The notes below the pieces were generated by a model. It made no database searches and was not told the origin of the DNA. It worked only from the letters and a program-made list of their open reading frames with translations. Both the position numbers and the translations under genes were made by a program. 7,617 bases of DNA from Gemmatimonadota bacterium (GTDB lineage: Bacteria; Gemmatimonadota; Gemmatimonadetes; Longimicrobiales; Gaopeijiaceae): positions 1 through 7,617 of the forward strand of contig SKZC01000138.1 of assembly GCA_007127575.1 (NCBI GenBank), read 5' to 3'. Below are positions 1 through 5,842 of this stretch, piece by piece; within the stretch, counting starts at the first letter, position 1; every line of letters begins with the position of its first letter.

Positions 1-1
1 G

Positions 2-268
2 GTAGTGGCATGGCAGGTGGAGGATACGGAGTTCCTGGAGGAGGAGGGAATCGGAAACCTTGCGACTCCGGGAGACGTCACCTCCGTCACCAAGTCCCTC
101 AAGGGGTGGCTGGACGCCTCGGAGGAAGCGAGGACGGAGGCGTCCCAACGGGCTCGAATTCACGCCGAGCGGCGACTCTCCGCTCAGGAAGTGGTGGACG
201 CCCGACTGCGGTTCTGGACGCACGCTCTTGCGCACCAGGCCCTCACTCCCGCCATCCCCGGAGCTTGA
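2..268 (+). CDS. C-terminal part of a probable glycosyltransferase (GT4/GT1-like), 5' end outside window
   Basis: An open frame enters from the left edge and stops with TGA at 266-268, leaving 88 visible residues. The visible part reads like the last helices of a GT-B glycosyltransferase: an E-E-G-I-G-N-L-A-T-P-G-D stretch resembles the common 'G-x-L-x-x-P-G-D' loop after the donor-sugar site. It is followed by an amphipathic run (S-L-K-G-W-L-D-A-S-E-E-A-R) and an Arg/Ala-rich helix ending in 'R-R-L-S-A-Q-E-V-V', a typical closing segment of these enzymes. The catalytic part is not in the window, so donor and acceptor cannot be named. A GTG at position 5 could start a short ORF but is more likely an internal Val codon. 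The stop lies 3 bases before the GTG of the 2-epimerase gene, so the two are probably co-transcribed and translationally coupled. The call rests on the C-terminal pattern and the operon context only. Confidence 0.55.
   Translation, partial: VVAWQVEDTEFLEEEGIGNLATPGDVTSVTKSLKGWLDASEEARTEASQRARIHAERRLSAQEVVDARLRFWTHALAHQALTPAIPGA
260..263 (+). promoter_or_regulatory. Ribosome binding site for the 2-epimerase gene
   Basis: GGAG sits 8 bases before the GTG at 272 and lies inside the last codons of the upstream glycosyltransferase gene. It supports GTG-272 as the start, which also places the conserved N-terminal G-T-R-P motif at the usual distance from the N-terminus. Confidence 0.6.
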
Positions 269-271
269 TTC

Positions 272-1378
272 GTGAAGAGGCTCGTCAGCGTCATCGGGAC
301 CCGGCCCCAGTACATCAAGTACGCCGCCATCTCCCAGGGGTTAGATGCTCGCTTCGAAACGGTGGTGGTGGACACCGGCCAGCACTATGACGCTGCGCTC
401 TCCCGGGACCTGGCCCACGAGCTGGGGATGGGCGAACCGGGACGGCACCTGGGCGTAGGATCCGGGAAGGGGCCGGAGCAACTCGCTTGGATGCTGGAAG
501 GCCTGCAAGAGATCTTCCAAGTCCATCATCCCCACGCTGTCCTTTGCCTGGGGGACACGAACAGCACCCTGGCTGCGGCACTGGCCGCAGTGAAGTCGGA
601 TCTTCCCGTGATCCACCTGGAGGCCGGGGAACGGACCTTCAGTCGCGCGGGAAGGAGGCTTCCGGTCTGGGTATCCCCGGAAGAGACGAACCGGGTCCTG
701 ACGGACCAGATTTCAGGGCTTCTCCTCTGCGCTTCGAGACGGGCCGTGGAGAACCTGGCCCAGGACGGCGCGGGAGGGGAGGTGGTGTACACGGGCGACA
801 TCCTGTACGACCTGTACCTCCGGGAGAGTCCGAACGAAACGGACCGGGAGGAGATCCTACAACGTCATCAGGTGGAGCCCGACTCCTATTACTATTGCAC
901 CGTTCATCGAGCAGTGAATACCGACCACCGGGGCCGCTTGGAGGCCATCACGGAAGCGCTCACCCAGCTGGACCGGGAGGTCATTCTGGCGCTCCACCCC
1001 CGGACGCGGAAGATGCTTTTCGGGTTCGGGCTGCTGGCCGCCGTGGAATCCCATTCGAAGGTGCGGGTAGTGGATCCAGTCTCCTACCGGGACTCCCTGG
1101 CGCTGGCGGGGGGTGCCCATCGGGTGCTCACGGATTCAGGGGGCGTGCTTCGAGAGGCCTTCTTCGCCGGGGTACCGTCCGTATGTCTGGATGATTCCAC
1201 CGCCTGGATTGATGTGGTGGATACGGGTTGGTCCCGGCTCACAGGGGCCGATCTCACTTCGATCCTCGCGGCGGTGGGCTCGGATGTGCCCACTGAGAGG
1301 CCCGAGCTTTTCGGCGATGGTACCGCTTCCAGCCGCACGGTGGATGCCGTGGAAGACTTCGTGAACACCTGTTCATAG
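272..1378 (+). CDS. UDP-N-acetylglucosamine 2-epimerase family protein (WecB/WbpI type), divergent
   Basis: 368 aa, the usual family length, starting at GTG with a Shine-Dalgarno 8 bases upstream. Such enzymes invert C2 of a UDP-2-acetamido sugar through UDP elimination; WbpI acts on UDP-2,3-diacetamido-2,3-dideoxy-glucuronic acid. The WbpI reading is favoured by the flanking WbpE- and WbpD-like genes and by WbpI-like motifs: G-T-R-P-Q-Y-I-K (9-16), D-T-G-Q-H-Y-D (34-40), G-D-T-N-S-T (94-99) and L-H-P-R-T-R-K (241-247). Residues at expected catalytic positions are D95, E117, the E137/E138 pair and H212; the UDP site keeps T-D-S-G-G (287-291) and E295. Departures: the usual H-R-x-E-N is H-R-A-V-N (V215), about eight extra residues lie at 126-133 before P-E-E-T-N-R, and the usual R-D-x-T-E-W is D-D-S-T-A-W (307-312). 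Family membership is secure; exact substrate, and whether it epimerises or hydrolyses, is inferred. Confidence 0.88.
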   Translation: MKRLVSVIGTRPQYIKYAAISQGLDARFETVVVDTGQHYDAALSRDLAHELGMGEPGRHLGVGSGKGPEQLAWMLEGLQEIFQVHHPHAVLCLGDTNSTLAAALAAVKSDLPVIHLEAGERTFSRAGRRLPVWVSPEETNRVLTDQISGLLLCASRRAVENLAQDGAGGEVVYTGDILYDLYLRESPNETDREEILQRHQVEPDSYYYCTVHRAVNTDHRGRLEAITEALTQLDREVILALHPRTRKMLFGFGLLAAVESHSKVRVVDPVSYRDSLALAGGAHRVLTDSGGVLREAFFAGVPSVCLDDSTAWIDVVDTGWSRLTGADLTSILAAVGSDVPTERPELFGDGTASSRTVDAVEDFVNTCS

Positions 1379-1452
1379 CAAGGGCGGCTCGTCGCAGTTT
1401 CGAGTGGCCTTGACTTCGATGCCTACCAGAACCTCAACACAGAGACCTCGTC

Positions 1453-2577
1453 ATGCCCGTCCCTCTGCTCGATCTCACCCGTCAATACGCCACCGTAGCC
1501 AGCGATGTGGAAATCCGGATGCAGGACGTCATTCGGCGGCAAGCCTTCATCCTGGGGGATACCGTCCAGCGGTTCGAGGAGGCGGTGGCCGATCTCGTCG
1601 GTGTGCGCCATGCCATCGGGGTGGCCTCGGGAACCGACGCCCTCCTCCTTCCTCTGAAGGCGTTGGATCTGCAGCCGGGAGAGGAGGTCATCGCTCCGGC
1701 CTTCACCTTCTTCGCCACCGCCGGAGCGATTCACAACGTGGGTGGGCGTCCTGTGTTCGTCGACATCGACCCGGACACATTCAACCTTTCACTCGACGCG
1801 GTGGAGGCGGCCATCACCCCCCGAACTCGGGCCATCGTCCCTGTGCACGTCTTCGGGCAAATGGCGGAGATGGCGGCCCTGCAGGAACTGGCGGACCGTC
1901 ATGGACTCTTCCTTCTGGAGGACGGAGCCCAGGCTCTCGGGGCCAGCCAGGACCGGGAGGGGAGCTGGATCATGGCGGGAGCCGCAGGGGACGCGGGGGC
2001 CTTCTCCTTCTTTCCTTCGAAGAACCTGGGAGGGTTTGGAGACGGGGGGATGATCACCACCGATGATGACGTCCTAGCGCAGCGCCTCCGGCGGCTACGT
2101 GTCCACGGTGGACTCAAGATGTATCACCACGACGAGGTGGGGACGAACTCCCGGCTGGACGCTCTGCAAGCGGCCGTTCTCCATGCCAAGCTTCCTCATC
2201 TGTCCAAGTGGGGTGAGGCGAGGGCCTCCCACGCTGCGTGGTACGACGCCCGGTTCGCCTCCCTGAAGGAGCGGGGTGTAGTGTCCACACCGGGGATTCG
2301 CAGCAACAATCGCTCCGTGTACAACCAGTACACCCTGCGCGTGCAGGAGCGCGATGCCCTTCGAACCCACCTCAAGGCCTCGGGGATCGGGACCGGGGTG
2401 TACTATCCCGTTCCTCTCCACCTCCAGCCCTGTTTCGCGGAGCTTGGGTACCAAGCCGGGGATCTGCCGGAGACGGAACGGGCGGCGGGGGAGGTCCTTT
2501 CGCTCCCCGTCTTCCCAGAGCTCACCCACGAGGAGAGAAGCGAGGTGGCCCGGGAGGTGGAGGCTTTTTATGCATGA
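1453..2577 (+). CDS. DegT/DnrJ/EryC1/StrS family PLP-dependent sugar aminotransferase (WbpE-like)
   Basis: 374 aa, full length for the family. It would transfer an amino group, normally from glutamate, onto a 3-keto UDP-sugar in the cytoplasm; in the WbpE pathway this gives the 3-amino sugar that the acetyltransferase then acetylates. Visible marks are the N-terminal V-P-L-L-D-L-T-R-Q-Y, the cofactor phosphate loop A-S-G-T-D-A-L (58-64), A-P-A-F-T-F-F-A-T (81-89), E-D-G-A-Q-A (156-161, with D157 expected to pair with the PLP ring nitrogen) and S-F-F-P-S-K-N-L-G-G-F-G-D-G-G (185-199) with K190 as the Schiff-base lysine. A late G-V-Y-Y-P-V-P-L-H-L-Q motif (377-type region near the C-terminus) is also typical. 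The start at ATG 1453 gives the usual N-terminus; only a weak AGAGA lies about 8 bases before it. The family is certain; the 3-keto-uronate substrate is inferred from the neighbours. Confidence 0.9.
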   Translation: MPVPLLDLTRQYATVASDVEIRMQDVIRRQAFILGDTVQRFEEAVADLVGVRHAIGVASGTDALLLPLKALDLQPGEEVIAPAFTFFATAGAIHNVGGRPVFVDIDPDTFNLSLDAVEAAITPRTRAIVPVHVFGQMAEMAALQELADRHGLFLLEDGAQALGASQDREGSWIMAGAAGDAGAFSFFPSKNLGGFGDGGMITTDDDVLAQRLRRLRVHGGLKMYHHDEVGTNSRLDALQAAVLHAKLPHLSKWGEARASHAAWYDARFASLKERGVVSTPGIRSNNRSVYNQYTLRVQERDALRTHLKASGIGTGVYYPVPLHLQPCFAELGYQAGDLPETERAAGEVLSLPVFPELTHEERSEVAREVEAFYA

Positions 2578-2630
2578 GACCGGACGACGAGAGGGGCCGG
2601 ACGTGCACCCTGGGAGCCATCTGCGTACAT

Positions 2631-2637
2631 GGGAGGG
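2631..2637 (+). promoter_or_regulatory. Ribosome binding site that decides the acetyltransferase start
   Basis: GGGAGGG lies 6 bases before the ATG at 2644. An in-frame ATG at 2629 overlaps this purine run and has no site of its own, so the start at 2644 is preferred over the longer 231-residue reading. Confidence 0.7.
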
Positions 2638-2643
2638 AACGGG

Positions 2644-3324
2644 ATGAGCCAGACACCGGAGCGCATTCGAGAGCTACCCGGCGTGACCATCCACCCCTCG
2701 GCGTGGGTGGACGCCCCCTGCGAGATCGGACCCGGGACCCGGATCTGGCACTTCTGCCATGTGCAGCCCCATGCTCGCATCGGAAGAAACTGCGTCCTGG
2801 GCCAGAACGTGAATGTGGGGGACGGCGTCCAGATCGGTGACAACGTGAAGATCCAGAACAACGTCTCCATCTATACCGGCTGTGAGGTGGAGGCCGACGT
2901 GTTCCTCGGCCCCAGCTGCGTACTCACCAATGTGACCAATCCCCGGTCGCAGGTGAGCCGGAAGCGGGTGTACGAGTCCACTCTTTTCCGCCGAGGGGCC
3001 ACCGTGGGGGCCAACGCCACCATCGTCTGCGGGGTGACGCTGGGGAGGTATTGTTTCATCGGGGCCGGAGCGGTGGTCACCCGGGATGTCCCGGACTACG
3101 CCCTGATCCTGGGCAACCCGGGCCGGCAGCGGGGCTGGATGAGTCGGCACGGCCACGTCCTGAAGGGTGAGGACGGGGAAGGGGTGATGACGTGTCCCGA
3201 ATCGGGGCTCCGGTATCAGCTCCAGGGCGGTGGGCTCCGATGCCTGGATCTCTCCGAAGAGGAGGCGCTTCCGGAGGGGTTGAAAGAGGGAACCCGACCC
3301 TACCCGGCCTTTCGCTCCGGGTAG
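2644..3324 (+). CDS. Left-handed beta-helix (hexapeptide) N-acetyltransferase, WbpD/WlbB-like
   Basis: 226 aa from the ATG at 2644. WbpD/WlbB enzymes are trimeric acetyl-CoA-dependent enzymes that acetylate the 3-amino group of UDP-2-acetamido-3-amino-2,3-dideoxy-glucuronic acid. The family opening I-H-P-S-A-W-V-D (17-24) is followed by isoleucine/valine-led hexapeptide coils from about 17 to 160, including G-T-R-I-W-H-F-C-H-V (31-40), L-G-Q-N-V-N-V (52-58) and V-K-I-Q-N-N-V-S-I-Y (68-77). N-P-R-S and a helical insert (99-117), then R-G-A-T-V-G-A-N-A-T-I-V-C-G-V (117-131) and G-N-P-G-R-Q-R-G-W-M-S (157-167) complete the WbpD/WlbB signature. The tail has a C-P-E-S-G-L-R-Y segment (184-191) common in this group, then a less conserved end. 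It is the last gene of the operon; its final codons and TAG stop lie in the hairpin at 3293-3331. Assignment to the group is strong; the exact sugar is inferred from the set of three genes. Confidence 0.9.
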   Translation: MSQTPERIRELPGVTIHPSAWVDAPCEIGPGTRIWHFCHVQPHARIGRNCVLGQNVNVGDGVQIGDNVKIQNNVSIYTGCEVEADVFLGPSCVLTNVTNPRSQVSRKRVYESTLFRRGATVGANATIVCGVTLGRYCFIGAGAVVTRDVPDYALILGNPGRQRGWMSRHGHVLKGEDGEGVMTCPESGLRYQLQGGGLRCLDLSEEEALPEGLKEGTRPYPAFRSG

Positions 3325-3331
3325 GGTCGGG
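3293..3331. terminator. Two-way terminator hairpin between convergent genes
   Basis: A perfect 15-bp inverted repeat has arms at 3293-3307 and 3317-3331 around a 9-base loop. The acetyltransferase stop TAG (3322-3324) is in the right arm, and the left arm and loop are coding. Read on the - strand, the hairpin starts 15 bases past the stop of the lipoprotein gene and is followed by a moderately T-rich TTCCCTCTTTC, so it fits a terminator best in that direction. On the + strand no T run follows, so termination of the sugar operon there is less certain. Confidence 0.7.
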
Positions 3332-3346
3332 CAGGTCTTCCCAGGG

Positions 3347-5503
3347 TCAATGAATGGGGCTGATCCCGTTGAGGTACGCCTCCAGATTGGTGTAGCCGTC
3401 CCCGTTCAGGTCGTCTCCGGGTCGCAGGGAGGTGGGCCCTCCTCCGTACCGCTCTTCGAAAGCGTCGGGGAGTCCGTCGCCGTCCCGGTCGGCACAGGGT
3501 GAGCCGCCGGAGATCCGAGGGAATCCGCCCACGTCGGATTCGCTCCGGAGTAGATTGGAGGGACCGGATCCCCGCTCCACCTCCCGAAGGACCCGGGCGT
3601 CGATGGGGTCCGTGTGCCGGACCCATCGGCCATCACAGGTGACCCGGGCGTTGGCTCCCACGTCCGCCAGCACCTCGCCCAACACCCGGGAGGCCGGAAG
3701 GATGTTCAGCGGGATCTCCGCATCGGGGAGGGGCCGGCTCCTCTGCCACCTGGAGTCCAGCTCCTCTCCGACTTCATCACCGGACCGGTAATAGCAGGCG
3801 GTGATCCGTCCCGATCCGTTCCAGGCATCCGCGGTGGGATCGTTTCCGTTGGTGGGGGCGATATTTCCGGACACGAAGAGGGAGGGGTTGCCGGGCTGGT
3901 CACAGCGGTGGGTTACGGCGTACAGGAACCGGGAGCTTGTCATGGGACCGGGCCGGAAGTCGTTGTTGATCCAGTCCACCACGGCAGCGTAGCCGGACTG
4001 CCCGGCTCCCTGATTCCAGTTGTAGACCACGTTGTTGACGAACCGGGTGCCCGCGTTGGCGATGTTCGGGTTCCGGTGGCTGCTGTGGGCGATGACGTTC
4101 CGGTGGAGGTCGAGGCGCTCGGTGACGAGCCCGTTGGCCGGGTCACCGTCCACGAGCTGCATGGCAGTGGGGTGGTTGGCGAATACCTCCGAGAAGATGG
4201 AGTTCCGGACCGTGACGTTTCGGATGTCCCGTCCCCATCCCGTCTGGTACCGGCTGACGGTGAGGAGCATGTTCCCGGCCCAGCTTGAGGAAATGTGATC
4301 CAGGATGATATCGCGGCCGGCTCCCAGGACGAGGTTGTTCCCTCCCGCAGAGCCCAAACGAATTCGAAGGTAGCGGACCACCACGTCCCGAACGCCATTG
4401 CGGAACAGGATCCCCATGGACGAGGGGCCTCGAAGGGTGACTCCCCCCTCGGGAGCGGTCTGGCCCGCGATGTACAGGCACCCGTCCCTCAGGGGAAGCG
4501 TGGAGGAGATGTCGATGTAGCCGGCGTAGTCGAAGATGATGACGGAGAGCCGGCGGGCGTCCACCTGCTCGAAGGCGTCCCGGAGGCTTCCTGCCCCCGA
4601 GTTTCGCCCGTTTGTGACTCGAAGGAGCTGGGGGTTGGAGCGGTCGCAGCGGGAGAGGGCCGTCGCGCCATAGCCCTGGGCCCCGGGAAAGGCTGCAGGG
4701 GGCGATCCCGAGGGAGGCCGCGGGGCCTGGACGGTGAGAGTGGATGAACCTTTCGCTCCCCCAGCCGCCGCAGTGATAACGGCTTCTCCGCCACCACGCG
4801 CCGTGGCGGATGCACGGGTGCCGTTTCCGTCTACGGAGACCACCGACGGGTTGGACGAGGACCAGCGGACATCCTCGCCCGGCACGGCGTCACCATTCCC
4901 GTCCCGAAGCCGCACCCGAAGCTCGAGGCTCTCGTCCAGTTCCAGGGACTCCGAGGAGGGGGACACGGCGATGTGTGCCACCTCCCCCGTTTCGTCCTCG
5001 CCGTTCTCCTCATCGGTGGACTCGCCATCGTCCTCGGTAGGTTCGTCGTCTCCGGACGACGGGCCTACCCGGACCGTGGCCTCTCCAGACCTCCCGCCTC
5101 TGGATGCGGAGATCGTGGCCTCGCCGGGGGCCAGGCCGCGAACCCGGCCTTCGGCGTCCACCCGTGCCACGTCGTCATCGGAGCTCCGCCAGTTCACGTC
5201 CGGGTCTTGGGTCACGCCCCCGCTGGGCCAGTATTCCGTGGCATCCAGCTCCGTTTCCCCCCCCACGTCCAGGGAGACGGACTCTGGGCTCACTACGATG
5301 GTTCGTACCGAAACGGTGCTGAAATTCGGGCCGTCGTCGGGCCCCACGCGCGGCTCCGAAAGCTCCACGAGTGTGCTGCTGGAATCGCACGCGGCCAGAA
5401 GGGTGCACAGCCCGGCGATGGCTGCAAGGATGACCCATGGGATGGTGCGAGGACGGTTGGAGGATACGGTTCTGGTTGGTGGGGCCAGTGGATCACTCGA
5501 CAT
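3347..5503 (-). CDS. Lipoprotein with two Ig-like domains, pectate-lyase-like beta-helix and C-terminal Ca-loop module
   Basis: 718 aa starting at ATG 5501-5503, chosen because GGGAGA lies 8 bases upstream and it gives a clean lipoprotein signal: Arg near residues 17-19, hydrophobic core about 21-38, lipobox L-A-A-C with C39. The frame is open further upstream, but that would bury the signal. Domains: Ig-like (Big_2-like) about 66-146, acidic linker about 150-175, second Ig-like about 176-258, P-R-P-P-S-G-S-P-P hinge (261-269), right-handed beta-helix from 271 to about 655 beginning A-F-P-G-A-Q-G-Y-G-A, then a D-x-D-x-D-G-L-P-D loop (672-680) and D-L-N-G-D-G-Y-T-N (698-706). The helix resembles polysaccharide lyase family 1: L-D-H at 401-403 matches W-I-D-H, and S-H-R-N-P-N (475-480) puts R477 at the catalytic Arg position. 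The second Arg of R-x-P-x-x-R is missing. Likely surface-anchored; substrate and activity are not proven. Confidence 0.82.
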   Translation of the reverse strand: MSSDPLAPPTRTVSSNRPRTIPWVILAAIAGLCTLLAACDSSSTLVELSEPRVGPDDGPNFSTVSVRTIVVSPESVSLDVGGETELDATEYWPSGGVTQDPDVNWRSSDDDVARVDAEGRVRGLAPGEATISASRGGRSGEATVRVGPSSGDDEPTEDDGESTDEENGEDETGEVAHIAVSPSSESLELDESLELRVRLRDGNGDAVPGEDVRWSSSNPSVVSVDGNGTRASATARGGGEAVITAAAGGAKGSSTLTVQAPRPPSGSPPAAFPGAQGYGATALSRCDRSNPQLLRVTNGRNSGAGSLRDAFEQVDARRLSVIIFDYAGYIDISSTLPLRDGCLYIAGQTAPEGGVTLRGPSSMGILFRNGVRDVVVRYLRIRLGSAGGNNLVLGAGRDIILDHISSSWAGNMLLTVSRYQTGWGRDIRNVTVRNSIFSEVFANHPTAMQLVDGDPANGLVTERLDLHRNVIAHSSHRNPNIANAGTRFVNNVVYNWNQGAGQSGYAAVVDWINNDFRPGPMTSSRFLYAVTHRCDQPGNPSLFVSGNIAPTNGNDPTADAWNGSGRITACYYRSGDEVGEELDSRWQRSRPLPDAEIPLNILPASRVLGEVLADVGANARVTCDGRWVRHTDPIDARVLREVERGSGPSNLLRSESDVGGFPRISGGSPCADRDGDGLPDAFEERYGGGPTSLRPGDDLNGDGYTNLEAYLNGISPIH

Positions 5504-5511
5504 CGGTTGCG

Positions 5512-5517
5512 TCTCCC
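5512..5517 (-). promoter_or_regulatory. Ribosome binding site for the lipoprotein gene
   Basis: GGGAGA on the - strand ends 8 bases before the ATG at 5503. It decides in favour of the start that leaves the lipoprotein signal peptide at the N-terminus rather than in-frame ATGs farther up, such as 5671, 5641, 5617 and 5569. Confidence 0.65.
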
Positions 5518-5786
5518 GGCGTGTGCATGTGGATGGGCGTTCGGTCGGCGCGGTCCCGATGCACTCCATGTGCCGCGGACCTCCCGGTAGTTCGATGGCC
5601 GGTGCATATCTTTTCATGCCATGGAGTTCGTGCTCCCGCATGCCGGAAACTGGGGGGAGGCTCGTACCCACGGGCCGGGGAGTTTCGCCCGGCTTGCTGT
5701 TTCGGGCGGGAAAAAGATACCGGACGGAGGGGAGTGGATGGGCGGTGCTATGGGTGACGATGGGTGTGTAAGGGGCGGGCCGGCGT

Positions 5787-5825
5787 CCGGCCCCCTCACC
5801 CGAATCGGGTGGGTGAGGGGGCCGG
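5787..5825 (-). terminator. Terminator-like hairpin after the distal paralog
   Basis: A perfect 15-bp inverted repeat has arms at 5787-5801 and 5811-5825 and a 9-base loop, starting 17 bases past the TAA stop of the - strand gene. An alternative shorter fold centres on ACCCGA/TCGGGT (5798-5810). No T run follows on the - strand, so an intrinsic terminator in the strict sense is not certain; it could instead protect the 3' end of the mRNA. Its geometry equals that of the hairpin at 3293-3331, although the sequence differs. Confidence 0.55.
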
Positions 5826-5842
5826 GTCCCGGTCGATGTCCG

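Larger units (their letters stand above)
5504..5842. other. 339-base spacer between the two paralogs
   Basis: No convincing gene lies here. On the - strand it should hold the promoter and leader of the 718-residue lipoprotein gene and the terminator of the distal copy (5787-5825). The lipoprotein frame stays open up to 5671 but without a family-like sequence, so I read this as chance. Two A/T-rich pockets stand out in the GC-rich background: 5604-5617 (AAAAGATAT on the - strand) and 5711-5719 (AAAAAGATA on the + strand). Either could mark a -10 type element, but I cannot pair either with a good -35. A small imperfect inverted repeat (5674-5679 with 5688-5693) lies between them. Confidence 0.5.

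Noticed and set aside
1379..1452. Possible promoter or separate transcript start in the 74-base gap before the aminotransferase
   Set aside because: No recognisable -35/-10 pair or strong hairpin; read-through from the upstream gene is the simpler view.
2629..2643. Earlier ATG for the acetyltransferase
   Set aside because: The ATG overlaps the purine run that best serves as the ribosome binding site of the ATG at 2644.
5504..5671. N-terminal extension of the lipoprotein by 56 residues
   Set aside because: It would place the hydrophobic signal and lipobox internally at about residue 95; the ATG at 5503 has a good ribosome binding site and gives a normal lipoprotein start.
4734..5771. Long + strand open frame (345 codons) opposite the N-terminal half of the lipoprotein gene
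   Set aside because: Ser/Pro/Arg/Thr-rich with no family-like motif. It arises because the acidic Asp/Glu/Ser-rich lipoprotein region and GC bias leave the opposite strand free of stops.
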